A stretch of 64,000 nucleotides of DNA from JAEZFI01 sp044508215 (GCA_044508215.1 JBIQID010000004.1:1-64000); one strand, 5' to 3'. Shown: positions 1 through 9,187, counted from the stretch's first letter. Notes: generated by a model from the letters alone, not told the origin. Numbers and translations: made by a program.

Positions 1-62
1 AGCTGGTCGACGGCGACGAGCTGCGCTTCGGCAACACCATCTTCCGCTTCGAAGCCGACTGA
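1..62 (+). CDS. fhaA: FHA-domain protein, C-terminal fragment (FhaA-like)
   Basis: Only the last 19 codons are in the window; the reading frame starts at base 3 and ends in TGA at 60-62. The residues LVDGDELRFGNTIFRFEAD resemble the final strands of an FHA phosphothreonine-binding domain (D-G-D-x-I/L-x-F-G-x-T pattern). The position immediately upstream of fhaB, pstP, rodA/ftsW, pbpA and pknB matches that of FhaA in the conserved actinobacterial cell-wall cluster, where FhaA is the first gene and is a PknB substrate. Identity is therefore based mainly on gene order plus this short tail; the DUF3662 N-terminus typical of FhaA lies outside the window. Confidence 0.7.
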   Translation, partial: LVDGDELRFGNTIFRFEAD

Positions 63-125
63 TCCCCGACGGCCCACGTCGCTCCACTCCGTTGGGCGTG
101 GAGCGGGGTCGGAGGGTGCCGCCGG

Positions 126-131
126 TAGTCT
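126..131 (+). promoter_or_regulatory. -10 element of the fhaB-pstP-rodA-pbpA operon
   Basis: TAGTCT lies 6 nt before a TTG (138) and 9 nt before the GTG at 141. This is the same arrangement seen ahead of many other genes in the window and predicts transcription starting at or within a few bases of the start codon. No Shine-Dalgarno sequence is present before either start, which supports a leaderless message. Separate transcription from fhaA is inferred. Confidence 0.5.
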
Positions 132-140
132 CTCCGATTG

Positions 141-683
141 GTGCCCGAGCAACTGCTCAACGTCCTCAAGATCTGCATGCTGGTGCTGCTGTACCTGTTC
201 TTCCTGCGCGTGCTCAGGGCCGTGTGGGCAGAGGTCCGTGAACCGGCCACAGAAGGAGCCGGCCGCCAGTCGCGGGCAGCCCGACGTCGTGCCGCCGCTC
301 CACCGGCCTCGGCGACCGTGCCGGCGCCCGCCCCGCAGCCGGCCAGCGTGAGCCCACGTGCGCCCGCGGCGCCACCGTCACCCCCCGGCGGGGGAGCGGT
401 CACGCAACTGGTGGTGGTCGAAGGAGGTGGCACCCCGGGTGGCGCGTTCCGCCTGGAGGGCGAGACCACGATCGGCCGGGCGCCCACCTGCACGATCGGG
501 GTCGAGGACTCCTACGCGAGCGCCGTGCACAGCCGCATATTCGAGCGGGACGGAGCGTGGTTCCTCGAAGACCTCGGCTCCACCAACGGCACCTACCTCA
601 ACCGCCGGAAGGTCTCGGGCCCGACGCAGCTCTCGGTCGGCGACCGGATCGCCATCGGGAACTGCTCGTGGGAGGTCCGTTGA
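141..683 (+). CDS. fhaB: FHA-domain membrane protein FhaB/FipA
   Basis: About 180 residues. A single hydrophobic helix at about residues 3-25 (LLNVLKICMLVLLYLFFLR) anchors the protein, followed by a basic Ala/Pro-rich linker and one C-terminal FHA domain. The phosphothreonine-binding signature is complete: TIGRAPTCTI, then SAVHSRI, then LGSTNGTYLN. In Mycobacterium the orthologue FhaB (FipA) binds phosphorylated partners of PknA/PknB and helps assemble the division and elongation machinery. The start is either GTG 141 (chosen) or TTG 138; neither has a ribosome-binding site and a TAGTCT -10 element sits just upstream. The stop codon overlaps the pstP ATG (TGATG), so the two are translationally coupled. 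Confidence 0.9.
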   Translation: MPEQLLNVLKICMLVLLYLFFLRVLRAVWAEVREPATEGAGRQSRAARRRAAAPPASATVPAPAPQPASVSPRAPAAPPSPPGGGAVTQLVVVEGGGTPGGAFRLEGETTIGRAPTCTIGVEDSYASAVHSRIFERDGAWFLEDLGSTNGTYLNRRKVSGPTQLSVGDRIAIGNCSWEVR

Positions 684-2251
684 TGCAACTCGTCGGCGGC
701 GCGGCCACCGACACCGGGCGGGTGCGTGCTGCCAACGAGGACAGCGTCCTCATCGCCGAGGGCGTGTTCGCGGTCGCCGACGGCATGGGCGGCCACCGTG
801 GTGGCGAGGTCGCCTCCACGGCTGCGCTCGAGGCGTTCAACGCCGCCGTGGGCGCCGGCGGTACCGCCCAGGCGCTGGTCGACGGAGTGAACGCGGCGAA
901 CTCGGCGGTCTACGAGCTGTCGTCCACCGACGCCCGTCTCGCCGGCATGGGCACCACCCTCGTCGCGCTCGCAGCGGTGGCCGAAGGCGGCGCCGAGCAC
1001 GTCGCGGTCATCAACATCGGCGACTCCCGGGTCTACCTCCTCTCCGGCGACGAGCTCGTGCAGATCTCCGAGGACCACAGCCTCGTGGAGACGATGGTCC
1101 GCACCGGCCAGCTCAGCGCCGAGGAGGCGTCCGTCCACCCCCGTCGCAACGTCCTCACCCGGGCACTGGGCATCGAGCCGGCGGTCGAGGTCGACGGGTG
1201 GATGGTCCAACCCCGGAGCGGCGACCGGTTCCTCCTGTGCAGCGACGGGCTGTTCAACGAGCTCGACTCCGACGAGATCACCTCGGTGCTGCGCCAGCTG
1301 CCTGACCCGAGCGAGGCAGCGTTCCAGCTGGTGCGCCTCGCGAACGAGGCGGGCGGGCGCGACAACATCTCGGCCGTCGTCATCGACGTGGTCGACGGGC
1401 CCGCCGACGCGGCGAGCGCCGGGCAGGCGGTGGGCGAGCGACTGGTCCGCTTCACCGAGACCAGCGACGAGCAGATCATCCGCGGCGACGACACGCAGGT
1501 GTTCGTGAGTGCGCCGGTCCCGCCCAACGGGGGCGCGTCCCCCGACACCGATCCCCTCGACGCGCTCGATGTCCTGTCGGCGCCTGGCGACACATCTCCG
1601 CGGCCCGCCACGTCGGCCGACGGTGAACCGATCGGCGACGCGGCGACGCAAGCTGCGACGCCCGCCTCCGGGTCGGCACCAGGGGACGCCCAGGGCGCCC
1701 AGCCCGAGCCCGACGAGCCAGAGCGATCCGAATCCGGCCAGCTCGACACCACCCCTCCTGCGTCCTCCCGGCGGACCGGCGACGCCCCCTCCGAGCCGGC
1801 TCGCGCTCCCCGGCGGAGCGAGGCGGTCGCCGCCGAAGCCCGCCCCGCCCCGAAGGACAAGCGGTTCACCTGGCGGGTCTGGGCGCTGCTCGTGGCGATC
1901 GTCGCGGTGGTCGTCGTCGCGTTCGTCGCCATCGTGGTCGCCGGCCGCTCCGGCTACTTCCTCGAGCCAGAGGACGGCGAGCTCGTCCTCTACGAGGGCC
2001 GCCGGGGTGGCCTGCTCTTCATCGACCCGCAGCGGGTGGAGCCCACCGGGGTTGCCCTGGAGGACCTCGACGAGGCGTACCGCGACCGTGTCGCGGACGT
2101 GACCTGGACCGACCGCAACGACGCGGACGAGTTCGTCGACGAGCTGCGTGCCTACGCCGAACAGGGCCGTGAACGGCAGGCCGCTGCCACCTCGACCACG
2201 ACCACCACCAGCACCCCGCCGTCGACCACCACCGTGGTCCCCGGTCCGTGA
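683..2251 (+). CDS. pstP: PP2C-type Ser/Thr protein phosphatase PstP
   Basis: About 522 residues, membrane-anchored phosphatase that opposes PknB. The PPM/PP2C catalytic domain fills roughly residues 1-240, with metal-binding motifs NEDS (about 18-21) and VADGMGGH (about 31-38), MGTTL, and the late GGRDNIS motif. A long Pro/Ser/Glu-rich linker follows, then one transmembrane helix at about 396-420, then an extracytoplasmic tail of about 80 residues and a Thr/Pro-rich end. ATG 683 is chosen because it overlaps the fhaB stop and begins exactly at the conserved phosphatase start; the open frame further upstream is antisense-like filler. The last codon overlaps the GTG of the SEDS gene. The extracellular tail is longer than in the mycobacterial enzyme. 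Confidence 0.93.
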   Translation: MQLVGGAATDTGRVRAANEDSVLIAEGVFAVADGMGGHRGGEVASTAALEAFNAAVGAGGTAQALVDGVNAANSAVYELSSTDARLAGMGTTLVALAAVAEGGAEHVAVINIGDSRVYLLSGDELVQISEDHSLVETMVRTGQLSAEEASVHPRRNVLTRALGIEPAVEVDGWMVQPRSGDRFLLCSDGLFNELDSDEITSVLRQLPDPSEAAFQLVRLANEAGGRDNISAVVIDVVDGPADAASAGQAVGERLVRFTETSDEQIIRGDDTQVFVSAPVPPNGGASPDTDPLDALDVLSAPGDTSPRPATSADGEPIGDAATQAATPASGSAPGDAQGAQPEPDEPERSESGQLDTTPPASSRRTGDAPSEPARAPRRSEAVAAEARPAPKDKRFTWRVWALLVAIVAVVVVAFVAIVVAGRSGYFLEPEDGELVLYEGRRGGLLFIDPQRVEPTGVALEDLDEAYRDRVADVTWTDRNDADEFVDELRAYAEQGRERQAAATSTTTTTSTPPSTTTVVPGP

Positions 2252-3573
2252 CCCTGCCGATCGCCCGCCGCCGACGTCGTGCCGAGCTCGGCATGATCGT
2301 GATGGTCCTCGTGATCGTGATCGGCGCGTACGTGCTGGCCAACCTCGGTCGGTCGCAGGCGCTCCCCGCGGACGTCATCCCGTTCCTCGCGGGCGTGCTC
2401 GTGCTCTTCCTGGTCACCCACGTGGTGGTGCGCCGCGTGGCCCCCGCTGCCGACCCGGTGATCCTGCCCCTCGCGATCCTCCTGAACGGCCTGGGCTACG
2501 TGATGATCGCCCGGCTCGACTCCGAGCTGGCGGCGCAGCAGGCAGGGTGGACCCTCGTCGGCGTGGCGGGCTTCGTCGGCACGCTCCTCGTGTTCCGCCG
2601 GGTGCGCTGGCTGGAGCTGAACCGGTACACGATCGGCCTCATCGGCGTGCTGCTCGTGGTGATGCCCCTGCTCCCGGGCATCGGCACGTCGATCAACGGC
2701 GCCCGCATCTGGACCCGCATCGGGCCGATCAGCTTCCAGCCCGGCGAGTTCGCCAAGCTCGCCCTCGCCATCTTCTTCGCCGCCTACCTGGTGGAGAACC
2801 GGGAGATGCTCGGCCTCCCCACCCGTCGGCTGGGCCCGTTGTCGATGCCCGAGCCGAAGGCGCTCGCCCCGATCGCGGTGGCGTGGGGCTTCTCCCTCGT
2901 CGTGATGATGTTCGAGCGGGACCTCGGCTCGGCGCTCCTGTTCTTCGTGCTGTTCCTCACGATGATCTGGGTGGCGACCTCCCGCTCCGCCTACCTCTGG
3001 GTGGGCGGCACGCTCTTCGCCGGAGGCGCCCTCCTCAGCTGGTCGCTCTTCGACCACGTGCAGACCCGGGTCTCGATGTGGCTCGACCCGTGGCAGGACC
3101 CGCTCGACCGCGGCTACCAGATCGTGCAGGCCTCCTACGCCCTGGCATGGGGCGGTGTGGGCGGCACCGGCCTGGGCCTCGGCATCGCCGGCCGCATCCC
3201 CTACGAGGAGACCGACTTCATCTTCGCCATCATCGGTGAGGAGCTCGGCCTGTTCGGCACGTCCGCGATCCTCGTGGCGTTCCTGCTCATCTGCGGGTCC
3301 GGATACCGCGTGGCGATGCGCTCCCAGGACCCGTTCTCGAAGCTCCTGGCCGTCGGTCTGACGACGCTGCTCGGCGTGCAGGCCTTCGTCATCATGGCCG
3401 GCGTCGTCCGGCTCCTGCCCCTCACCGGCGTCACCCTCCCGTTCGTCTCCTACGGCGGTTCGTCGCTCGTCTCGAACTGGGTGCTCGTCGCGCTGCTCGT
3501 CCGCCTGTCCGACGCTGCCGAGTCGGTCGTGACCGTCGGCGACGAGCCCACCACCGTCACGAGGGCCGCGTGA
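2248..3573 (+). CDS. rodA: SEDS-family peptidoglycan glycosyltransferase (RodA/FtsW)
   Basis: 441 residues with about ten hydrophobic helices, typical for SEDS proteins that polymerise lipid II at the cytoplasmic membrane together with a class B PBP. Recognisable conserved segments include the central GARIWTRIGPISFQPGEFAKL loop (the family signature runs N-G-A-R-x-W-x-x-x-G-x-x-x-x-Q-P-S/G-E), RDLGSALLFF, and the C-terminal PLTGVTLPFVSYGGSS. Located immediately before the pbpA-type gene, it is the RodA-like member in the standard actinobacterial cluster; FtsW proper is normally in the dcw cluster, so rodA is preferred although sequence alone does not separate them. GTG 2248 overlaps the pstP stop by 4 bp. 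Confidence 0.92.
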   Translation: MTLPIARRRRRAELGMIVMVLVIVIGAYVLANLGRSQALPADVIPFLAGVLVLFLVTHVVVRRVAPAADPVILPLAILLNGLGYVMIARLDSELAAQQAGWTLVGVAGFVGTLLVFRRVRWLELNRYTIGLIGVLLVVMPLLPGIGTSINGARIWTRIGPISFQPGEFAKLALAIFFAAYLVENREMLGLPTRRLGPLSMPEPKALAPIAVAWGFSLVVMMFERDLGSALLFFVLFLTMIWVATSRSAYLWVGGTLFAGGALLSWSLFDHVQTRVSMWLDPWQDPLDRGYQIVQASYALAWGGVGGTGLGLGIAGRIPYEETDFIFAIIGEELGLFGTSAILVAFLLICGSGYRVAMRSQDPFSKLLAVGLTTLLGVQAFVIMAGVVRLLPLTGVTLPFVSYGGSSLVSNWVLVALLVRLSDAAESVVTVGDEPTTVTRAA

Positions 3574-5078
3574 ACCGCCGGATCCGCCGCCTCTCCCTCG
3601 CGGTGCTCGTCCTCTACGTCGCGCTGTTCGTGAAGCTCAACCAGATCCAGCTGGTGGACGCCGGGCGGCTGAACGATCGGTCCGACAACACGCGTGCCGC
3701 CACCAGGGACTTCAACAGCCCGCGGGGGACCATCGCCTCGGCCGACGGCACGATCCTCGCCCGTTCCCTCGAGACCGGGGAGGAGTCGATCCGCTACCGG
3801 CGGGAGTACCCCACCGGTGACCTGTTCGCCCACGTGGTGGGGACGTTCACGTTCCAGTTCGGCGCCGAGGGGGTGGAGCGTCGCTACAACGACCAGCTCT
3901 CGGGGCGCACCTCCGAGCTGGAGTTCCCCGGCCTCAGCGCCCTCTGGGACGACACGCCGAACGTCGGCGACCTCACGCTGACCCTCCGGGAGGACGTGCA
4001 GCGGGTGGCGAAGGAGCAGCTCGGCGATCGGCGCGGCTCGGTCGTGGCGCTCGACCCGCGCTCCGGTGCGGTGCTCGCCTTGTGGACCTATCCCGCGTAC
4101 GACCCGAACCTGCTGGTGGAGGGGTCAGCCGAGGAGATCCGCACGCTGCGCGAGTTCCTCGACCTCCTCCCGGAGAAGCCCCGCCTCGCGAAGGCCTACC
4201 AGGAGGTGTACTTCCCCGGGTCGACGTTCAAGGTGGTCACGGCTGCGGCGGGTCTCGAGTCGGGCAAGGTCACCGTGGACTCGCCGAGCTACCCGGTCGA
4301 GCGGAGCTACACGCCGCCGCTCACGACGCGACCGCTCAGCAACTTCGACAGGAGCAGCTGCGGCGGCACCCTCTACGAGATCCTCCGCGTGTCCTGCAAC
4401 ACGGCGTTCGCCCGGATGGCCGCCGAGACGCTCGGTCCCGAGCCGATGGTCGACATGGCGCAGAGCATGGGGTTCGGCGAACGCCCGCCGCTCGACCTCC
4501 CGGGCGTCGCCGCCTCGAGGTTCCCCACCGACTACGGCGAGCGTCGGCGAGCCGGAGCGAACCCCGGTGACGCCGACATCTTCGACGACACCCCCAAGCT
4601 GGCGCAGGCCGCCCTCGGCCAGAACGACGTGGCGGCCAGCCCGCTGCAGATGGCGCTGGTGGCGGCGGCGGTGGCCAACCGTGGCGACATCATGACCCCG
4701 CACGTCCTCGACCGCGTGACCGACGCCCGCGGCCGCGTCGTGTTCGAGTACGACCCGGCGGTCTGGCGCACGGCGACCTCCCCGGAGACGGCCGCGACCC
4801 TCCGCGAGGGGATGCTGGGCGTGGTCGAGCGGGGCACCGCGTCCGCCATGGCCATCCCCGGGATGGAGGTCGGCGGGAAGACCGGCACGGCGCAGCTCGG
4901 CACCACCCCGGCGCGCAGCCACGCCTGGGTCATCGGGTTCGCCGGACCCCCCGGCCAGCCCGCCGAGGTGGCCGTGGCGGTGCTCGTGGAGGGCCAGCCC
5001 GGGGCGAGCGAGCAGACCGGCGGCCGCGTGTCCGCGCCGATCGCCCGCGCGGTGATGGAGACGGCGCTCCGCCGCTGA
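3570..5078 (+). CDS. pbpA: Class B penicillin-binding protein (PbpA type)
   Basis: 502 residues. An N-terminal signal-anchor helix (about 8-30) is followed by a PBP dimerisation region and the transpeptidase domain. All three penicillin-binding motifs are intact: FPGSTFK with the nucleophile S218 and K221, SCN at 275-277, and KTGT at 437-440. It cross-links peptidoglycan in the periplasm-like space and is expected to work as a complex with the SEDS enzyme encoded just upstream (GTG 3570 overlaps that stop by 4 bp). In mycobacteria PbpA is phosphorylated by PknB, consistent with the neighbourhood. Confidence 0.95.
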   Translation: MNRRIRRLSLAVLVLYVALFVKLNQIQLVDAGRLNDRSDNTRAATRDFNSPRGTIASADGTILARSLETGEESIRYRREYPTGDLFAHVVGTFTFQFGAEGVERRYNDQLSGRTSELEFPGLSALWDDTPNVGDLTLTLREDVQRVAKEQLGDRRGSVVALDPRSGAVLALWTYPAYDPNLLVEGSAEEIRTLREFLDLLPEKPRLAKAYQEVYFPGSTFKVVTAAAGLESGKVTVDSPSYPVERSYTPPLTTRPLSNFDRSSCGGTLYEILRVSCNTAFARMAAETLGPEPMVDMAQSMGFGERPPLDLPGVAASRFPTDYGERRRAGANPGDADIFDDTPKLAQAALGQNDVAASPLQMALVAAAVANRGDIMTPHVLDRVTDARGRVVFEYDPAVWRTATSPETAATLREGMLGVVERGTASAMAIPGMEVGGKTGTAQLGTTPARSHAWVIGFAGPPGQPAEVAVAVLVEGQPGASEQTGGRVSAPIARAVMETALRR

Positions 5079-5124
5079 CGCCTGCGATCGAGACCCATGC
5101 CGCTGGCTCGGCAGGGTCGCTCAC

Positions 5125-5130
5125 TAGTGT
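5125..5130 (+). promoter_or_regulatory. -10 element upstream of pknB
   Basis: TAGTGT ends 9 nt before the pknB ATG at 5140 and no Shine-Dalgarno sequence is visible. The 61-bp gap between pbpA and pknB breaks the otherwise overlapping series, so pknB and the two PASTA genes probably have their own start site here. Confidence 0.45.
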
Positions 5131-5139
5131 TTGGAGCCG

Positions 5140-7149
5140 ATGCCGTCGCCCCCACCCTCCTCCCCGTCCGGGCAGACCGTGCTCGGGGGTCGATACGAGA
5201 TCCACCGCAAGATCGCCCGTGGCGGTATGGCGGAGGTGCACCTCGCGCGTGATCGGTCGCTCGATCGTCCGGTGGCGGTCAAGGTCCTGTTCTCCGAGTT
5301 CGCCACCGACCCGGCCTTCGTCGAGCGGTTCCGCCGGGAGGCGCAGGCGGCTGCGAACCTCGCGCACCCGCACATCTGCGGCGTCTACGACTGGGGCAAC
5401 GAGGACGGCACCTACTTCATCGTGATGGAGTACGTGGACGGGCGCTCGCTGGCCGAGATCATGCGCGAGGAGGGCCCGCTCCACCCCCGACGGGCCGCCG
5501 AGGTGGCCTTCGAGGTCGCCGGGGCCCTCGGGTTCGCCCACAGCAAGGGCGTCGTCCACCGCGACGTGAAGCCCGGCAACGTCCTGATCTCAGGAACCGG
5601 CAACGCGAAGGTCGTCGACTTCGGCATCGCCCGCGCGCTGTCGTCGCCGTCGGAGGAGCTGACCCAGGCCGGCTCCGTGATGGGCACGGCCACCTACTTC
5701 TCGCCCGAGCAGGCGCAGGGCTTCCAGGTGGACGCCCGCAGCGACCTGTACTCCCTCGGCGTGGTGCTGTTCGAGATGGTGACGGGCCGCCCGCCGTTCG
5801 GTGGCGACTCGCCCGTGGCCATCGCCTACAAGCACGTCCAGGAATCGCCGCCCCGCCCGTCCTCGCTGGTGTCGGGCCTCCCGGCGGGTCTCGAGGCGAT
5901 CATCGGCAAGCTCCTCGCGAAGCACCCCGACAACCGCTACCGGTCCGCTGAGGACCTCCGTGCGGACCTCCGCCGCTTCCTCGACGACGGCGTCCCGCTG
6001 GCGCTCGAGGAGCAGCAGGCAGCCCGCACGACCGTCGCCCCCGTTGCCGCGCCGGTTCCCGACCCCGGGGCCACGCAGGTCGCCATCCCGGTGACGCCCG
6101 CCGCCACGCCCCAGGCAGCGGCGGTGGTCGACGAGGAGTACGACGACGAGGAGTACGACGACGAACCGCCACGCCGCACCGGGCTGTTCGTCGCGCTGCT
6201 CCTGGTGCTGCTGGCCGTCGCCGGCGGGCTCGTGTGGTGGCTCATCGCGTCGGTCGACGACGGGGAGCAGGCCGCCACCATGGTGGAGGTCCCGTCGGTC
6301 GTGGGTGAGGAGCGCGGCGAGGCGCAGCGCATCCTCGAGGCAGAGGACTTCGAGGTGACCTTCGTCGAGCGGGCCGACTCGACGGTGGCGCTCGACCACG
6401 TGATCGAGCAGAACCCCCAGGCGGGCGAGCAGCGCCCCCAGGGCGACACCATCGTGCTGACGGTGTCCACCGGCCCCGAAGAGGTCCAGATCCCAGCGAA
6501 CCTCCAGGGCATGGCCGAGGCCGACGCACGGGAGCTGCTCGAAGAGCTGAACCTCGTGGTGACGGTGGTCCAGGTGGAGAGCGAGACGATGGAGGCGGGC
6601 CGTGTCGTCGGCACCACGCCGGGGCCCGGGGCCACCGTCGCCTCCGGCTCCACCGTCGAGCTCGCGGTCAGCACCGGCCCTCCGCCGGTCGCGATCCCCG
6701 ACGTGAAGGGGAAGACCGAGTCGCAGGCCCGACGTGACCTGGAGCGGGAAGGGTTCGTGATCTCGCAGACCATCGACACGCCGTCGGCGGACGTGCGAGA
6801 GGGTCGGGTCGTCGGCACCGATCCCACGGGCAGCGCGCCGAAGGGCTCGCCCATCGCGATCCTGATCTCGACCGGGCCGGAGCCGGTGCGGGTGCCGCAG
6901 GTCGAGGGCCAGACCGAGGCCGACGCCAAGGCCGCCATCGAGGCCCGCGGCCTCCAGGTGCGCATCCGCACCACCCGGGTCGACCCCGCCGAGGGGACCG
7001 TCGGACGGGTGGTGCGCCAGGACCCCGACGCCGAGACCGAGGTCAAGGCCAACTCCACGGTGACGATCACCGTCGGGGTGGCCGGCGGATCGCCCACCAC
7101 CGTGGCCCCGACGACGACAGCGGGCCCGACCACCACCACAGAGCCGTGA
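5140..7149 (+). CDS. pknB: PASTA-domain Ser/Thr protein kinase PknB
   Basis: 669 residues. The kinase domain spans about 16-285 with all catalytic elements: glycine loop IARGGMAEV, K48, E67, HRDVKPGN (H140-D142, N147), DFG at 160-162 and SPEQAQG. A juxtamembrane segment with an acidic DEEYDDEEYDDE stretch leads to one transmembrane helix at about 348-369, then four extracellular PASTA repeats at roughly 381-450, 450-518, 518-586 and 586-650, each bearing V-P-x-V-x-G and the G-T/S-x-V-x-L/I-x-V-S end. PASTA repeats sense muropeptides/lipid II; the kinase controls cell-wall growth and division and is reversed by PstP. A second kinase gene (pknA) that normally lies beside pknB is absent. ATG 5140 is preferred over an in-frame TTG at 5131. 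Confidence 0.95.
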   Translation: MPSPPPSSPSGQTVLGGRYEIHRKIARGGMAEVHLARDRSLDRPVAVKVLFSEFATDPAFVERFRREAQAAANLAHPHICGVYDWGNEDGTYFIVMEYVDGRSLAEIMREEGPLHPRRAAEVAFEVAGALGFAHSKGVVHRDVKPGNVLISGTGNAKVVDFGIARALSSPSEELTQAGSVMGTATYFSPEQAQGFQVDARSDLYSLGVVLFEMVTGRPPFGGDSPVAIAYKHVQESPPRPSSLVSGLPAGLEAIIGKLLAKHPDNRYRSAEDLRADLRRFLDDGVPLALEEQQAARTTVAPVAAPVPDPGATQVAIPVTPAATPQAAAVVDEEYDDEEYDDEPPRRTGLFVALLLVLLAVAGGLVWWLIASVDDGEQAATMVEVPSVVGEERGEAQRILEAEDFEVTFVERADSTVALDHVIEQNPQAGEQRPQGDTIVLTVSTGPEEVQIPANLQGMAEADARELLEELNLVVTVVQVESETMEAGRVVGTTPGPGATVASGSTVELAVSTGPPPVAIPDVKGKTESQARRDLEREGFVISQTIDTPSADVREGRVVGTDPTGSAPKGSPIAILISTGPEPVRVPQVEGQTEADAKAAIEARGLQVRIRTTRVDPAEGTVGRVVRQDPDAETEVKANSTVTITVGVAGGSPTTVAPTTTAGPTTTTEP

Positions 7150-8105
7150 GGTCGGCGGGACCGGTCCCGCGCTCGGTCCGCACCGGGATGGTGCCCGTCT
7201 GCATCGCGCTGGCGCTCTGCCTCTACGCGGTGGTGATCCTGGGCTTCTCCCCGTCGCTCAACCCGCTCGACGTGCTCGCCGGATCCGGTTTCCGAACGCA
7301 GGTCGTCGACGTCGTGGGCATGACCCAGACCAGGGCGTACGTGGCGCTCGAGGACCACCACCTGGAGGGCGACACCGAGTTCGCCGCGTCGCTCACCGTG
7401 CCGCCCGGCCGGGTGATCTCACAGAAGCCGGCGGCAGGCGACACCGTCCGCCGTGGCCACACGGTCACGCTGGTGGTCAGCCGCGGCAAGGCGCAGGTGG
7501 AGACGCCGGACGTCGCCGGGATGCCCGAGCGGGAGGCGACGAAGGCGCTCACCGCGCTCGGCCTGAACCACCGGGCCGAGGCGCGCAACGACGAAGAGGT
7601 CCCGAAGGGCTCGGTGATCAGCCAGTCGCCGATCGCCGGTGAGGTCGTGGTGGGCGGCACCCAGGTGACGCTCATCGTGTCGATGGGGCCGGCGCCCCGG
7701 ACCGTCCCCGAGGTCGTCCGCCTGCCGTTGGAGGGTGCCCTCTTCCGCCTCGGCCGCGCCGGCTTCACCCTCGGCAACGTGACGTCGATCGACGACCCGG
7801 AGCTGCCGCAGAACTCGGTCATCAGCACCAGCCCCGGGGAGGGCGAGGTGCGCGACCGCGACACGCCCGTCGACATCGTGGTCTCGAACGGCCCCACCGC
7901 CGTGGAGCTCCCGTCGTTCGTCGGCAAGACGATCGAGGACGCAACGGCGCAGATCACACGCCTCGGCCTGATCCCGGCCGAGCACGTGACGCAGGTGGCG
8001 CCAGACGACCCGACCGCCGGCACCGTCACCGCCCAGACGCCGGCCGTGGGCACGCCGATCCGCCCGGGTGAGGTCGTCACCCTCGACGTGAAGCGGAGCG
8101 GATGA
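7146..8105 (+). CDS. PASTA-only membrane protein 1
   Basis: 319 residues. A short basic N-terminus and one transmembrane helix (about 15-35) are followed entirely by about four PASTA repeats with no kinase or enzymatic domain. Repeat ends such as GHTVTLVVSRG, GTQVTLIVSMG and DTPVDIVVSNG are clear. GTG 7146 overlaps the pknB stop by 4 bp, so it is co-translated with the kinase. By topology the PASTA array is outside the membrane, where it could bind peptidoglycan fragments, titrate the PknB ligand, or pair with PknB. No catalytic role can be assigned; domain identity is firm, function is inferred. Confidence 0.85.
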   Translation: MRSAGPVPRSVRTGMVPVCIALALCLYAVVILGFSPSLNPLDVLAGSGFRTQVVDVVGMTQTRAYVALEDHHLEGDTEFAASLTVPPGRVISQKPAAGDTVRRGHTVTLVVSRGKAQVETPDVAGMPEREATKALTALGLNHRAEARNDEEVPKGSVISQSPIAGEVVVGGTQVTLIVSMGPAPRTVPEVVRLPLEGALFRLGRAGFTLGNVTSIDDPELPQNSVISTSPGEGEVRDRDTPVDIVVSNGPTAVELPSFVGKTIEDATAQITRLGLIPAEHVTQVAPDDPTAGTVTAQTPAVGTPIRPGEVVTLDVKRSG

Positions 8106-9187
8106 TGGCGTCGCGCCGCGAGCACTACGTCCCTCGGGCCGACCTCGCGCTGGCGGCGCCCCGCTGGCGCGTCCCGCTCGTGCTGGCGCTCGTCGCCGTG
8201 CTGTTCGGCGTCACGGTCTGGACGGCCACGGAGTCGCTCTCCGTCGCCGCAGCGTCCACGGACCTCCCTCGCATCGAGCTCCCTGACACCTCCGGGCTGA
8301 CCGTGGCGGAGGCGGAGGCGCGCCTCTCCGACCTGGGGTTCTCGGTCGACGTCGAGATGCGTCCGTCGGTGGGGACGCCTCGCGGCACCGTCTTCGCGCA
8401 GCGTCCGGAGGTGGGGGCGAAGGCGGAGCAGGGCGACATCGTCACGCTCCTCGTGAGCGACGGCGAGTCGGGCCTGCCGCTGCCCGACGTGACGGGCCGC
8501 CAGGCGGCGGATGCCTCACGGACGCTCGTCACCGGTGGGTGGGGGGTCGTGTTCGTGCCGGTCTCGCACGAGACGGTGCCGTACGGCGAGGTCATGGCCA
8601 TGTCGCGGGCACCCGGGAAGCGCGTGGTGGACGGCGCTGCGGTCACCCTGTCGGTGTCCGGCGGCCCCGCGCCCCGGAAGGTGCCGGAGCTGGTCGGCCG
8701 CCCGATCACCGAGGCAATGATCGAGCTCGGCCGCGGCGGACTGGGGGTGGGGACGATCACCAAGGTCTCCGACCCCGAGCTGCCCCAGGGGACCGTGCTG
8801 GAGGTGGACCCGCCGGCCGGCGCAGAGGTGGCCCGTGACTTCCCGGTGAAGCTCCGGGTGGTCGGCCCGCCGCCCGTCACCAAGGTCCCCTACGTGGTCG
8901 GCGCCCGCCAGCCGTCGGCCGAGCGGGCGCTCAGCGCCGTGGGGCTCAAGGCGCAGATCATCACCCGCGCCGTCCCTGCGGGCGACCCGAACGACGGGAA
9001 GGTCACGGCGCAGAGCGTCCCGGGCGGCGCTCCGGTGGCGCCCGGCTCCACGGTGCAGCTGACGGTGTCGACCTCGGGAGCGCCCCCGGCTCCGACCGCT
9101 CCGACGGTGCCCCCCACCACGGCGCTCCCGCCGGTCTCGATCCCGCCCACCACGGCACCGACCACCACCGCGGCGCCGCCGCGCTGA
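8102..9187 (+). CDS. PASTA-only membrane protein 2
   Basis: 361 residues with the same plan as the preceding gene: a short cytoplasmic stretch, one transmembrane helix at about 24-45, and about four PASTA repeats, here ending in a Pro/Thr-rich tail (TAPTVPPTTALPPVSIPPTT region) that may thread the cell wall. The start codons ATG 8102 and ATG 8105 are adjacent; 8102 overlaps the upstream stop (ATGA). The repeats are divergent from those of PASTA protein 1 but share the phrase DPELPQ in the third repeat of both (IDDPELPQNSV and VSDPELPQGTV), which points to gene duplication. It closes the pknB transcription unit. Confidence 0.85.
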   Translation: MMASRREHYVPRADLALAAPRWRVPLVLALVAVLFGVTVWTATESLSVAAASTDLPRIELPDTSGLTVAEAEARLSDLGFSVDVEMRPSVGTPRGTVFAQRPEVGAKAEQGDIVTLLVSDGESGLPLPDVTGRQAADASRTLVTGGWGVVFVPVSHETVPYGEVMAMSRAPGKRVVDGAAVTLSVSGGPAPRKVPELVGRPITEAMIELGRGGLGVGTITKVSDPELPQGTVLEVDPPAGAEVARDFPVKLRVVGPPPVTKVPYVVGARQPSAERALSAVGLKAQIITRAVPAGDPNDGKVTAQSVPGGAPVAPGSTVQLTVSTSGAPPAPTAPTVPPTTALPPVSIPPTTAPTTTAAPPR

